DNA of 64,000 bases from Closterium sp. Naga37s-1 (GCA_947471745.1 CANJKZ010000267.1:310001-374000), one strand, 5' to 3'; shown: positions 22,901 through 31,559, counted from the stretch's first letter. A program made the numbers and translations. Notes: generated by a model not told the origin, from the sequence alone.

Positions 22901-22959
22901 ACGTCAAAGTCAATGGCCCGACCCTCAGCGTCAAAAGCGAGGACACTAGGGGTAGCCAT
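16984..22959 (-). CDS. Copia A Gag-Pol polyprotein, 1991 residues, open
   Basis: A single open frame, longer than usual for copia (about 1300-1500). Approximate residues: Gag 1-250; Gly-run 269-330; Gln-run about 344-352; Cys/His cluster 378-401 (Cys-x14-Cys-x3-His-x4-Cys spacing, not the standard knuckle). Then protease DSGA 514-517; HHCC zinc finger WHHRLGHPS...CVPC about 690-735; integrase core with D (HMDVWGP), D (LHSDRGGEF) and E (NGIAERR); a linker of PGGAE repeats about 1050-1130; reverse transcriptase with YVDD; and RNase H (HADASWADD, YEAEIYAG, VDNKAM). All catalytic residues are present, so the element may be competent. Start chosen: first ATG after the leader, matching the B copy. 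Antisense frames of 200-360 residues over this gene are shadows. Confidence 0.95.
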   Translation of the reverse strand: MATPSVLAFDAEGRAIDFDVWIDDLQLFLQCDRADGLSLFDLTSGASPAPAADADATVRSQWATRDAAARLAVRRHLPTSERAHFSQYKSAQTLYDAVVARYSSPATSALSRLMLPYLFPDLAAFPTVADLITHLRTSDTRYRAALPAEFCAKNPPPMYITLYYIVTRLPDSLRVVRDHFLSVCPTTLTVDLLEKSLLAAEKSIVAVGASRGDPRTPIFEGCSPSPLLPSVASAAAADLVGLESVGAASTPSGRRRPGKGKGGRGTGGASGGGGGGGGGSGGGGGGGGGGGGGGGVGGGGGGGGGGGGGGGSGGGGGGGGGGGGGGAGRGGAAQRAGSGGGQRQQQQQQQQRTRDIPPPQQLREWYTARQRGGGTGPCTYVLRTGDRAGDQCGGAHSTQRCFGRLTDAWRHQFPEATEIPRWGELSRAGVAVFDLDFDAILAAMYTVTISDEGDCYRCFPPDPDIETAALGTGEAAALGASEAAALGASASSGAGESALSGSASASASHTFTLDSGASRSFFRDRTTLTPLGRPVAVSLADPSGGPVLAHFSTVLPCPAAPSGTLSGLYLPSFSTNLVSGADLQDAGVHQFTPASQRVTHCTDARTGRHLATFTRRPGSSLYTLTTTSPPVTASGQVAASGQVFAAASRSGPESAPCSCRLLSHETLLWHHRLGHPSLLRLRGMASRVLVSGLPRSLPPLPPGPGPTCVPCVEGRQRAAPHSSQFPPTEAPLQTLHMDVWGPARVRGQGHERYFLLVVDDYSRYTTVFPLRSKGDVTEVLIDWIHAARLQLRQSFGSDFPVLRLHSDRGGEFSSGLLRACCRARGIRQTFTLPDSPQQNGIAERRIGMVMDVARTSMMHAAAPHFLWPFAVRYAAHQINLHPRVSMPETSPALLWTGRVGDASAFRVWGSRAFVRDLSADKLSPRAAPCVFLGFPPDAPGWQFYHPTSRRVLSSQDVTFDESVPYYRLFPYRTPSLPPPPLFLVPGPPPVDPLPPQGPAPSGVSQVDVVEPVEVTGDSGAAEGVEPGGAYSGGAERVGATPGGAEPEGATIGGPEPRGAEPGGAESGGAEPGGAEPGGATPGGAEPGGATPGGAELGGAEPEGAGPARVASGGAEPGGSPGASPRREPLSPQELREWFARRWRRAAGAGGSSAAEGTGAAGPGGARTGSTGAAGPAGTTGAGAAEGVGAEATAVGPGGGPAGGATGAAGGTGAGGAAGAGAAAGGPGAVPAVSGVAVRPRPYFVPLLQQVLGLPPSTGPPPPLECPQPVPSQLQLQPASPLPAPSPYTGPTGGLAERREPASRPASPVRAARTSGRGSRQRPPPVPGTHRMSLRPSTAPLRAPLPSPPESSLPALPDPESDSLRATSPTVTRLLATVVTDPSFESTAASALVTKLVDFAARCRLDYAASLVAESESVCPPSVGGECALGTDVLEDRQEEFQCLAAASPHLVSVLLTPEGDPDALDIPTPRSYAEAIEGPYSSQWQAAMDAEMASWKSTGTYVDEVPPPGANIVSGMWIFRVKQPPGSPPVFKARYVARGFSQRQGVDYFQTFSPTPKMTTLRVLLHIAAHRDYELHSLDFSTAFLQGSLHEEIWLRRPPGFTGSFPPGTQWSLRRPIYGLRQAPREWHDTLRTTLAALGFAPSTADPSLFLRTDTSLPPFYILVYVDDLVFATADTAGLAHVKSELQKRHTCTDLGELRSYLGLQITRDRAQRTITLTQLHMVQQVLQRFGFTYSSPQATPLPTRHSLSALPSDESVESSGPYPELVGCLMYLMTCTRPDLAYPLSILARYVVPGRHRPEHMAAAKRVLRYLCSTSGMGLVLGGQSPVVLTGHADASWADDQATQRSSQGYTFSLGSGSVSWRATRSSSVLGSSYEAEIYAGAMAAQELRWLTYLLTDLGEPPRSPPVLYVDNKAMLALCREQRLEHRTKHIALRYFLARELQQRGQLRLAYVASQANTADIFTKALAPCDHQRFCTQLGLVPALPHLLTP

Positions 22960-23974
22960 GACAGCAGTAGACTAGCAGCGCAAACAGTAGGGTGAGGGCA
23001 GGGCTATGAAAGAGGCGCTGCTCTTACCGGACAGGGCGGCTCGGGTGGTTCGGCTGCAGGGCGGCTCGGCGGTTCGGCTGCTGGGCGGCTCGGCGGCTCG
23101 GCTGCTGGGCGGCTCGGCGGCTCGGCTGTTGGGCGGCTCGGCGGCTCGGCTTCTGGGCGGCTCGGCGGCTGGGCGGCTCGGCTGCTGGGCGGCTCGGCTG
23201 CTGGGCGGCTCGGCTGCTGGGCGGCTCGGCGGGGCCGCTGAGAGGGCGGCGTCCGGGGCCGCTGGGAGGAGGCGGCGGGGCCGCGGAGAGGAGGCGGCGG
23301 GGCCGCAAAGGTAGGTGGCGGGGCCGCAAAGGTAGATGGCGGGGCCGCAAAGGTAGGTGGCGGGGCCGCAAAGGTAGGTGGCGGGGCCGCAGGTAGGTGG
23401 CGGGGCCGCTAGTAGGTGGCGGGGCCGCAGGTAGGTGGCGGGGCCGCTGGTAGGTGGCGGGGCCGCAGGTAGATGGCGGGGCCAGCACAGGTAGGCGGCG
23501 GGGCCGCGGGTAGGTGGCGGGGCCGCTGGTAGGTGGCGGGGCTGCAGGTAGGTGGTGGGGCCGCACAGGTAGGTGGCGGGGCCGCACAGGTAGGTGGCGG
23601 GGCCGCTGAGGGCGGCGACGAGCCTTAGGGGGCCGTGAGGGGCCGCGGGAGGGGCCGTAAGGGACGGCGCGAGGGGCTGTAAGGGACGGCGCGAGGGGCC
23701 GTAAGGGGCGGCACGAGGGGCCGTAAGGGCGGCGCGACGGGCGCGACGGGCCGTAAGGGCGGCACGAAGGGCCGTAGGGGCGGCGCGACGAGCCATGAGA
23801 GGGCCGCTAAGGGCGACGCGACGGGGCCGTGAGGGGCCTAGCGAGGGCGCGACGGTAGGGAGAGCACACAGGGCGCGACTCGGGCCGGAGCGAAGCGCGC
23901 TCCGGGCAGGAAAAAAAAATTTCGTGGTGGTGGGCCCTAGGAATCGTTCCCACTAGGGAACCTGCTCGATACCA
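22960..23974 (-). repeat. Copia A leader with GC-rich minisatellites
   Basis: A 1-kb leader between the 5' LTR and the start codon. It holds two arrays: about 15-20 copies of a 19-bp unit GCGGCCCCGCCACCTACCT (around 23300-23610), and copies of GAGCCGCCCAGCAGCC (around 23040-23240). The outer part has CCGTAAGGGCGGCGCGA-type repeats. No conserved protein was recognised; frames here are repeat-driven. Confidence 0.85.
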
Positions 23975-24057
23975 TGAGAAGAAACGAGGAAAAATGGATT
24001 GACTAAGGGAAAGTTGGGTACAAATGCAAACCCTAGGAAAACTGTACCCCATATGTG
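23975..24057 (-). repeat. Copia A 5' LTR, first part
   Basis: This segment runs from TGAGAAGAAACG to ATGTG, where element B is inserted. It continues at 31515-31559. Confidence 0.92.
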
Positions 24058-24182
24058 TATCAGAGTTATATGACAGAGCTACTGTAGGCTATAGTGGGGT
24101 AGCACATATGGGGTACAGTTTTCTAGGGTTTGCATTTTGTACCCAACTTTCCCTTAGTCATTCCATCCCTCGTTTCTTCTCA
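24058..24182 (+). repeat. Copia B 5' LTR
   Basis: 125 bp, ending TTCTTCTCA directly before the primer-binding site. The second base is A instead of G, which breaks the canonical TG end. Confidence 0.93.
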
Positions 24183-25219
24183 TGGTATCGAGCAGGTTCC
24201 CTAGTGGGAACGATTCCTAGGGCCCACCACCACGAATTTTTTTTTTCCTGCCCGGAGCGCGCTTCGCTCAGGCCCGAGTCGCGCCCTGGGTGCTCCCCCC
24301 CTACCGTCGCGCCCTCGCTAGGCCCCTCACGGCCCCGTCGCGTCGCCCTTAGCGGCCCCCTCACGGCTCGTCGCGCCGCCCCTTACGGCCCGTCGCGCCC
24401 GACGTGCCGTCCCTTACGGCCCCTCGCGCGGCCCCTTACGCCCCTTACGGCCCCTCGCGCGGCCCCTCACGGCCCCCCTACGGCTCGTCGCCGCCCTCCG
24501 CGGCCTCGCCACCTACCTGTGCGGCCCCACCACCTACCTGTGCGGCCCCGCCACCTACCTGCGGCCCCGCCACCTACTAGCGGCCCCGCCACCTACCTGC
24601 GGCCCCGCCACCTACTAGCGGCCCCGCCACCTACCTGCGGCCCCGCCACCTACCTGCGGCCCCGCCACCTCCTAGCGGCCCCGCCACCTACCTGCGGCCC
24701 CGCCACCTACCAGCGGCCCCGCCACCTACCCGCGGCCCCGCCACCTACCTGTGCTGGCCCCGCCACCTACCTGCGGCCCCGCCACCTACCAGCGGCCCCG
24801 CCACCTACCGGCGGCCCCGCCACCTACTAGCGGCCCCGCCACCTACCTGCGGCCCCGCCGCCTCCTCTCAGCGGCCTCGCCGCCTCCTCCCAGCGGCCCC
24901 GGGCGCCGCCCTCTCAGCGGCCCCGCCGCGCCGCCAAGCAGCCGAGCCGCCCAGCCGCCGAGTCGCCCGGCAGCCGAGCCGCCCAGAAGCCGAGCCGCCG
25001 AGCCGCCCAGCAGCCGAGCCGCCGAGCCGCCCAGCAGCCGAGCCGCCGAGCCGCCCAGCAGCCGCGCCGCCGAGCCGCCCTGCAGCTGAGCCGCTGAGCA
25101 GCCGAGCCGCCGAGCCGCCCTGCAACCGAGCCACCCGAGCCGCCCTGTCCGGTAAGAGCAGCGCCTCTTTCACAGCACTGCCCTCACCCTACTGTTTGCG
25201 CTGCTAGTCTACTGCTGTC
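24183..25219 (+). repeat. Copia B leader with GC-rich minisatellites
   Basis: Mirror of the A leader. About 20 copies of GCGGCCCCGCCACCTACCT (variants CTACCAG, CTACTAG) lie at 24500-24865, followed by CAGCAGCCGAGCCGCCGAGC-type units at 24935-25140. Copy numbers and order differ between A and B, so the arrays change faster than the coding part. Confidence 0.85.
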
Positions 25220-28200
25220 ATGGCTACCCCTAGTGTCCTCGCTTTTGATGCTGAGGGTCGGGCCATTGACTTTGACGTCTGGATAGATGACCTGCAGCTT
25301 TTCTTACAGTGCGACAGAGCAGACGGCCTCTCCCTCTTTGACCTCACTTCTGGTGCCTCCCCTGCCCCCGCTGCTGATGCTGACGCCACTGTTCGCTCAC
25401 AGTGGGCCACGCGCGATGCTGCTGCACATCTTGCTGTGCGTCGCCACCTGCCTACCTCTGAGCGTGCGCACTTTAGCCAGTACAAGAGTGCTCACACCTT
25501 GTACGACGCTGTAGTTGCGCGCTACTCCTCCCCTGCCACTGCTGCACTGAGCCGCCTCATGCTACCGTACCTCTTCCCTGACCTTGCTGCCTTTCCCACA
25601 GTCGCTGACCTCATTACGCACCTCCGCACTAGTGACACTCGCTACCGCGCTGCGCTTCCTGCTGAGTTCTGCGCCAAGAACCCCCCCCCCATGTACATCA
25701 CCCTCTACTACATAGTCACTCGGCTCCCTGACTCCCTTCGCGTAGTCAGGGACCACTTCCTCTCAGTTTGCCCCACCACTCTCACCGTTGACCTCCTCGA
25801 GAAGTCCCTCCTAGCAGCAGAGAAGAGCATAGTCGCTGTAGGAGCCTCTCGTGGTGACCCTCGCACCCCCATCTTTGAGGGGTGTTCCCCCTCCCCCCTT
25901 TTGCCCTCTGTTGCCTCTGCTGCTGCGGCCGACCTCGTTGGGCTTGAGTCGGTCGGTGCGGCGTCTACCCCTAGCGGGAGACGCCGCCCTGGCAAGGGCA
26001 AGGGGGGCAGGGGCACTGGAGGAGCTAGCGGGGGCGGTGGAGGCGGCGGTGGAGGCAGTGGAGGGGGTGGGGGTGGCGGTGGGGGTGGTGGTGGGGGTGG
26101 AGGTGTCGGTGGCGGCGGTGGAGGCGGAGGCGGCGGCGGCGGTGGCGGTGGGAGCGGAGGTAGCGGCGGTGGAGGAGGCGGCGGCGGAGGAGGTGGAGCT
26201 GGTTGGGGTGGCGCTGCGCAGAGGGTTGGCTCCGGTGGTGGTCAGCGCCAGCAGCAGCAGCAGCAGCAGCGCACTCGTGACATCCCCCCCCCTCAGCAGC
26301 TCCGTGAGTGGTACGCTGCACGCCAGCGGGGTGGGGGTACTGGTCCGCGCACCTACGTCCTCCGCACCGACGACCGCGCGGGTGACCAGTGCGGGGGGGC
26401 GCACTCCACCCAGCGCTGCTTTGGCCGCCTGACGGACGCTTGGCGTCACCAGTTCCCTGAGGCCACTGAGATCCCCCGCTGGGGTGAGCTGTCTAGGGCG
26501 GGTGTAGCTGTCTTTGACCTTGACTTTGATGCTATTCTTGCTGCCATGTATACTGTGACTATTAGTGATGAGGGTGACTGTTACCGGTGTTTTCCGCCCG
26601 ACCCGGGCATTGAGTCTGCTGCTCTAGGTACTGGTGAGGCTGCTGCTCTAGGCGCTAGCGAGGCTGCTGCTCTAGGTGCGTCTGCTCCCTCAGGTGCTTG
26701 TGAGTCTGCTCTCTCAGGTTCTGCGTCGGCTTCGGCCTCCCACACCTTCACCCTTGACTCGGGGGCTTCTCGCTCCTTCTTTCGAGACCGCACCACACTC
26801 ACGCCGCTTGGCCGGCCAGTTGCGGTCTCTCTGGCAGACCCCTCTGGGGGTCCTGTCCTTGCTCACTTCTCCACTGTCCTCCCGTGTCCGGCGGCCCCCT
26901 CTGGCACCCTGTCTGGTCTTTACCTCCCCTCGTTCTCTACGAACTTGGTGAGTGGTGCTGACCTACAGGATGCGGGGGTTCACCAGTTCACTCCTGCGAG
27001 TCAGCGGGTGACCCACTGCACGGACGCTCGGACTGGCCGACACCTGGCCACGTTTACCCGTCGGCCGGGGTCGAGCCTGTACACCCTGACCACTACGTCT
27101 CCTCCAGTCACTGCGTCTGGTCAGGTAGCTGCGTCGGGTCAGGTGTTTGCTGCAGCGTCCAGGTCTGGTCCTGAGTCTGCCCCCTGTTCGTGTCGCCTCC
27201 TGTCTCACGAGACTCTCCTCTGGCACCACCGCCTTGGTCACCCCTCCCTGCTTCGTCTCCGAGGCATGGCCTCCCGTGTCCTTGTCTCTGGTCTTCCCCG
27301 GTCCCTCCCTCCCCTTCCTCCGGGGCCTGGCCCTACCTGCGTCCCCTGTGTCGAGGGGCGGCAGCGGGCTGCCCCTCACTCCTCCCAGTTTCCTCCGACA
27401 GAGGCCCCGCTGCAGACGCTTCACATGGACGTGTGGGGCCCGGCCCGCGTCCGTGGACAGGGTCACGAGCGCTACTTCCTGCTGGTGGTTGACGACTACT
27501 CGCGTTACACCACAGTCTTCCCCTTGCGCAGCAAGGGTGATGTCACTGAGGTGTTGATCAACTGGATCCACGCAGCTCGTCTCCAGCTCAGGCAGAGCTT
27601 CGGCTCGGACTTTCCTGTTCTGCGTCTGCACTCTGACAGAGGTGGAGAGTTCTCCTCTGGCCTTCTGCGAGCCTACTGTCGTGCGCGAGGCATCCGCCAG
27701 ACCTTCACGCTTCCGGACTCTCCACAGCAAAATGGGATTGCTGAGCGCCGCATTGGCATGGTCATGGACGTCGCCCGTACGTCCATGATGCATGCGGCTG
27801 CCCCCCATTTTCTGTGGCCATTTGCGGTTCGGTACGCGGCGCATCAGATCAACCTTCACCCTAGGGTCTCCAGGCCGGAGACCTCCCCAGCTTTGCTGTG
27901 GACGGGGAAGGTTGGCGATGCGTCTGCGTTCCGTGTCTGGGGATCTCGGGCGTTTGTCCGCGACTTGTCTGCGGACAAGCTGTCCCCTCGTGCTGCTCCT
28001 TGCGTCTTCCTTGGCTTCCCCCCTGACGCGCCAGGGTGGCAGTTCTACCACCCCACCTCTCGCCGTGTTCCGTCCTCCCAGGACATCACGTTTGACGAGT
28101 CGGTCCCCTACTACCGCCTCTTCCCCTACCGCACTCCGTCCCTCCCCCCACCACCGCTCTTCCTTGTGCCAGGTCCCCCCCCGGTAGACCCCCTCCCCCC

Positions 28201-31177
28201 TCAGGGTCCTGGCCCTACAGGTGTGTCCCAGGTAGACGCAGTCGAGCCTGTCGAGGTTACTGGTGACTCTGGTGCTGCTGAGGGTGCTGAGCCTGGGGGT
28301 GCTGACGCTGGGGGTGCTGAGCGTGTGGGTGCTACGCCTGGGGGTGCTGAGCTTGAGGGTGCTACTACTGGGGGTGCTGAGCCTGGGGGTACTGAGCCTG
28401 GAGGTGCTACTACTGGGGGTGCTGAGCCTGGGGGTGCTGAGCCTGGGGGTGCTGAGCCTGGGGGTGCTACGCCTGGAGGTGCTGAGCCTGGGGGTGCGGA
28501 GCCTGAGGGAGCTGGGCCTGCTTGTGTGGCGTCTGGCGGTGCTGAGCCTGGAGTTTCTCCGGGTGCTTCGTCTCGGCGGGAGCCACTCTCTCCACAGGAG
28601 CTGCGCGAGTGGTTTGCCCAGCGCTGGAGGCGTGCTGCTGGTGCTAGAGGTTCTTCGGCTACTGAGGGTGCTGGTGCCGCGGGTCCCGGAGGTGCTCGTA
28701 CTGGGAGTACTGGAGCTGCTGGGCCTACGGGTACGACTGGAGCTGGAGCTGCGGAGGGTGTTGACGCTGAGGCTACTGCTGTCGGTCCTGGAGGCGGTTC
28801 TGCTGGGGGTGCTACTGGTGCTGCTGGAGGTACTGGAGCTGGAGGTGCTGCTGGCGCTGGTGCTGCCGCTGGGGGTACTGGTGCTGTTCCTGCTGTGTCT
28901 GGAGTCGCCGCGCGGCCTCGGCCGTACTTCGTTCCGCTCCTTCAGCAGGTTCTTGGTCTCCCGCCTTCTCCTGGTCCTCCTCCTCCCTTAGTGTGTCCAC
29001 AGCCTGTCCTGTCACAGTTACAGTTACAGCTGGCCTCCCCACTGCCCGCTCCTTCTCCCTACACTGGTCCTACTGGAGGTCTTGCTGAGCGTCGTGAGCC
29101 TGCGTCGCGTCCTGCGTCGCCTGTCCGTACTGCTCGCGCTAGTGGTCGTGGTTCGCGTCAGCGTCCTCCTCCTGTCCCTGGCACGCACCGGATGTCTCTG
29201 TGTCCGTCCACTGCTCCTCTGCGTGCCCCTTTGCCTTCTCCTCCTGAGTCCTCTCTTCCTGCTCTTCCCGACCCGGAGTCGGACGCTCTTCGTGCTGCCA
29301 GTCCTACTGTCACGCGTCTCCTTGCTACTGTCGTCACTGACCCTTCCTTTGCGTCCACTGCTGCGTCTGCCCTAGTTGCTGAGCTCGTCGACTTTGCTGC
29401 TCGCTGTCGTCTAGACTATGCTGCTTGTCTTGTCGCTGAGTCTGAGTCTGTCTGTCCTCCGTCCGTCGGGGGTGAGTGTGCCCTTGGCACGGACGTCCTT
29501 GAGGACAGGCAGGAGGAGTTCCAGTGTTTGGCTGCTGCTTCACCTCATCTCGTGTCCGTACTGCTTACCCCTGAGGGAGACCCGGATGCACTTGACATCC
29601 CGACTCCGCGCTCTTACGCGGAGGCGATAGAGGGTCCCTACTCCTCTCAGTGGCAGGCAGCTATGGACACAGAGATGGCTTCCTGGAAGTCCACAGGCAC
29701 CTACGTTGACGAGGTTCCCCCGCCTGGGGCGAACATCGTCAGTGGCATGTGGATTTTCAGGGTGAAGCGGCCGCCGGGTTCTCCGCCTGTCTTCAAGGCG
29801 CGTTACGTGGCTCGTGGCTTCAGTCAGCGGCAGGGAGTTGACTACTTTCAGACCTTCTCTCCCACCCCGAAGATGACCACTCTTTGGGTACTGCTGCACA
29901 TAGCTGCTCACCGCGACTACGAGCTTCACTCTCTTGACTTCAGCACTGCTTTCTTGCAGGGCAGCCTGCACGAGGAGATCTGGCTGCGTCGCCCACCTGG
30001 CTTCACTGGGTCTTTTCCTCCTGGCACCCAGTGGAGCCTCCGGCGACCAATCTACGGTCTCCGCCAGGCACCGCGTGAGTGGCACGACACACTGAGGACT
30101 ACACTTGCGGCTCTTGGGTTTGCTCCCTCTACTGCCGACCCGTCGCTGTTTCTGCGCACCGACACTTCTTTGCTGCCGTTCTACATCCTCGTGTACGTCG
30201 ACGACTTGGTCTTTGCCACAGCTGACACTGCTGGACTCGCCCACGTGAAGTCCGAGCTGCAGAAGAGACACACGTGCACAGACCTGGGTGAACTGCGCAA
30301 CTACCTTGGCTTGCAGATCACTCGGGACAGAGCACGCCGCACCATTACCCTGACTCAGTCACACATGGTGCAGCAGGTCCTTCAGCGCTTCGGCTTCACG
30401 TACTCCTCGCCTCAGGCCACTCCTCTGCCTACTCGCCACTCGCTCTCAGCTCTGCCTTCGGATGAGTCCGTAGAGTCGAGTGGCCCGTACCCAGAGCTTG
30501 TTGGTTGCCTCATGTACCTGATGACCTGCACACGACCTGACCTCGCATACCCTCTTAGCATTTTCGCACGCTATGTTGCTCCTGGGAGACACAGACCGGA
30601 GCACATGGCTGCAGCGAAGAGGGTGTTGCGTTACTTGTGCAGTACGTCGGGCATGGGGCTTGTGCTTGGAGGGCAGAGTCCAGTGGTCCTCACTGGGCAC
30701 GCAGACGCTTCTTGGGCTGACGACCAGGCTACGCAGCGGTCGTCACAGGGTTACACCTTCAGCCTTGGTTCCGACTCTGTTTCGTGGCGGGCTACCCGCT
30801 CGTCTTCTGTTCTCGGCTCCAGTTGTGAGGCTGAGATCTACGCCGGGGCCATGGCTGCACAGGAGCTTCGCTGGCTCACCTACCTGCTGACTGACCTCGG
30901 AGAGCCGCCTCGTTCTCCTCCAGTGCTGTACGTAGACAACAAGGCCATGCTGGCCTTGTGTCGAGAGCAGAGACTGGAGCACAGAACGAAGCACATTGCT
31001 CTCCGCTACTTCCTTGCTCGTGAGCTACAGCAGCGTGGTCAGCTGCGGCTTGCGTACGTGGCCTCTCAGGCCAACACTGCTGATATCTTCACCAAGGCAC
31101 TTGCGCCTTGTGATCATCAGCGTTTCTGTACTCAGCTGGGCCTTGTGCCTACCTTGCCTCACTTGCTCACCCCTTGA
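25220..31177 (+). CDS. Copia B Gag-Pol polyprotein, 1985 residues, open
   Basis: Same layout as the A polyprotein and nearly identical to it: Gag, Gly-run, protease DSGA, HHCC-integrase (D, D, E present), PGGAE-repeat linker, reverse transcriptase with YVDD, and RNase H. Differences visible by eye: the first Cys of the Cys/His cluster is Arg (RTYVLRTDD), the RT stretch reads PKMTTLW where A has PKMTTLR, and RNase H reads SSCEAEIYAG for SSYEAEIYAG. The linker has fewer or rearranged PGGAE units and the Gly-run differs by a few residues. The frame is fully open. Whether the Arg change harms packaging cannot be told from sequence. Confidence 0.95.
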   Translation: MATPSVLAFDAEGRAIDFDVWIDDLQLFLQCDRADGLSLFDLTSGASPAPAADADATVRSQWATRDAAAHLAVRRHLPTSERAHFSQYKSAHTLYDAVVARYSSPATAALSRLMLPYLFPDLAAFPTVADLITHLRTSDTRYRAALPAEFCAKNPPPMYITLYYIVTRLPDSLRVVRDHFLSVCPTTLTVDLLEKSLLAAEKSIVAVGASRGDPRTPIFEGCSPSPLLPSVASAAAADLVGLESVGAASTPSGRRRPGKGKGGRGTGGASGGGGGGGGGSGGGGGGGGGGGGGGGVGGGGGGGGGGGGGGGSGGSGGGGGGGGGGGAGWGGAAQRVGSGGGQRQQQQQQQRTRDIPPPQQLREWYAARQRGGGTGPRTYVLRTDDRAGDQCGGAHSTQRCFGRLTDAWRHQFPEATEIPRWGELSRAGVAVFDLDFDAILAAMYTVTISDEGDCYRCFPPDPGIESAALGTGEAAALGASEAAALGASAPSGACESALSGSASASASHTFTLDSGASRSFFRDRTTLTPLGRPVAVSLADPSGGPVLAHFSTVLPCPAAPSGTLSGLYLPSFSTNLVSGADLQDAGVHQFTPASQRVTHCTDARTGRHLATFTRRPGSSLYTLTTTSPPVTASGQVAASGQVFAAASRSGPESAPCSCRLLSHETLLWHHRLGHPSLLRLRGMASRVLVSGLPRSLPPLPPGPGPTCVPCVEGRQRAAPHSSQFPPTEAPLQTLHMDVWGPARVRGQGHERYFLLVVDDYSRYTTVFPLRSKGDVTEVLINWIHAARLQLRQSFGSDFPVLRLHSDRGGEFSSGLLRAYCRARGIRQTFTLPDSPQQNGIAERRIGMVMDVARTSMMHAAAPHFLWPFAVRYAAHQINLHPRVSRPETSPALLWTGKVGDASAFRVWGSRAFVRDLSADKLSPRAAPCVFLGFPPDAPGWQFYHPTSRRVPSSQDITFDESVPYYRLFPYRTPSLPPPPLFLVPGPPPVDPLPPQGPGPTGVSQVDAVEPVEVTGDSGAAEGAEPGGADAGGAERVGATPGGAELEGATTGGAEPGGTEPGGATTGGAEPGGAEPGGAEPGGATPGGAEPGGAEPEGAGPACVASGGAEPGVSPGASSRREPLSPQELREWFAQRWRRAAGARGSSATEGAGAAGPGGARTGSTGAAGPTGTTGAGAAEGVDAEATAVGPGGGSAGGATGAAGGTGAGGAAGAGAAAGGTGAVPAVSGVAARPRPYFVPLLQQVLGLPPSPGPPPPLVCPQPVLSQLQLQLASPLPAPSPYTGPTGGLAERREPASRPASPVRTARASGRGSRQRPPPVPGTHRMSLCPSTAPLRAPLPSPPESSLPALPDPESDALRAASPTVTRLLATVVTDPSFASTAASALVAELVDFAARCRLDYAACLVAESESVCPPSVGGECALGTDVLEDRQEEFQCLAAASPHLVSVLLTPEGDPDALDIPTPRSYAEAIEGPYSSQWQAAMDTEMASWKSTGTYVDEVPPPGANIVSGMWIFRVKRPPGSPPVFKARYVARGFSQRQGVDYFQTFSPTPKMTTLWVLLHIAAHRDYELHSLDFSTAFLQGSLHEEIWLRRPPGFTGSFPPGTQWSLRRPIYGLRQAPREWHDTLRTTLAALGFAPSTADPSLFLRTDTSLLPFYILVYVDDLVFATADTAGLAHVKSELQKRHTCTDLGELRNYLGLQITRDRARRTITLTQSHMVQQVLQRFGFTYSSPQATPLPTRHSLSALPSDESVESSGPYPELVGCLMYLMTCTRPDLAYPLSIFARYVAPGRHRPEHMAAAKRVLRYLCSTSGMGLVLGGQSPVVLTGHADASWADDQATQRSSQGYTFSLGSDSVSWRATRSSSVLGSSCEAEIYAGAMAAQELRWLTYLLTDLGEPPRSPPVLYVDNKAMLALCREQRLEHRTKHIALRYFLARELQQRGQLRLAYVASQANTADIFTKALAPCDHQRFCTQLGLVPTLPHLLTP

Positions 31178-31384
31178 CCTTGTTTGTACTGTTGCATATA
31201 TATATACACCTGCTCTTGCTTGTCTAGCCTTATATATATACGTAATCCTGCATGTGAACTGGCCTTGTGGCCTTGAACCTGTGCTCGGAATGTGTGGTGA
31301 CTTTGTGATCCACCCTGAGCTTGCTTTGCTTTGCTTGACTGGTCTTGTGACCCCTTGTTCTCCCCCACTTTGCCTATGGGGGTG

Positions 31385-31509
31385 TGTCAGAGTTATATGA
31401 CAGAGCTACTGTAGGCTATAGTGGGGTAGCACATATGGGGTACAGTTTTCTAGGGTTTGCATTTTGTACCCAACTTTCCCTTAGTCATTCCATCCCTCGT
31501 TTCTTCTCA
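31385..31509 (+). repeat. Copia B 3' LTR
   Basis: 125 bp, TGTCAG...TTCTCA, preceded by the polypurine tract CTATGGGGGTG and followed by ATGTG and the remaining A LTR. Confidence 0.93.
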
Positions 31510-31514
31510 ATGTG

Positions 31515-31559
31515 CTACCCCACTATAGCCTACAGTAGTAATGTCATATAAATCTGACA
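31515..31559 (-). repeat. Copia A 5' LTR, remaining part
   Basis: CTACCCCACTATAGCC...AATCTGACA is the outer end of A's 5' LTR, separated from 23975-24057 by element B. Confidence 0.9.

Larger units (their letters stand above)
16649..24057 (-). mobile_element. Copia A, intact young Ty1/copia element (5' LTR split)
   Basis: Inserted in the Copia1 5' LTR with target duplication TCCAG (16644-16648 and 31560-31564). The 3' LTR is 16649-16776; the 5' LTR is 23975-24057 plus 31515-31559, because element B sits inside it. LTR ends are TGTCAG...TTCTCA. I see one clear difference between the two LTRs (AAAGATGG against AAAAATGG), which indicates recent insertion. The primer-binding site TGGTATCGAGCAGG (23961-23974) resembles the initiator Met tRNA type with a missing base. 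The polypurine tract TATGGGGGTG abuts the 3' LTR. Confidence 0.95.
24058..31509 (+). mobile_element. Copia B, intact young Ty1/copia element in inverted orientation
   Basis: Inserted in the 5' LTR of element A, opposite orientation, with target duplication ATGTG (24053-24057 and 31510-31514). LTRs are 24058-24182 and 31385-31509 (125 bp each). They appear identical except that the 5' copy starts TATCAG instead of TGTCAG. The primer-binding site starts at 24183 (TGGTATCGAGCAGG). The internal region is nearly the same as that of A, so A and B make a long inverted repeat centred near 24 kb. Confidence 0.95.

Noticed and set aside
17890..30271. Many 200-360 residue frames antisense to the copia A and B genes
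   Set aside because: Mirror frames of GC-rich coding sequence, present symmetrically in both elements; no recognisable motif.
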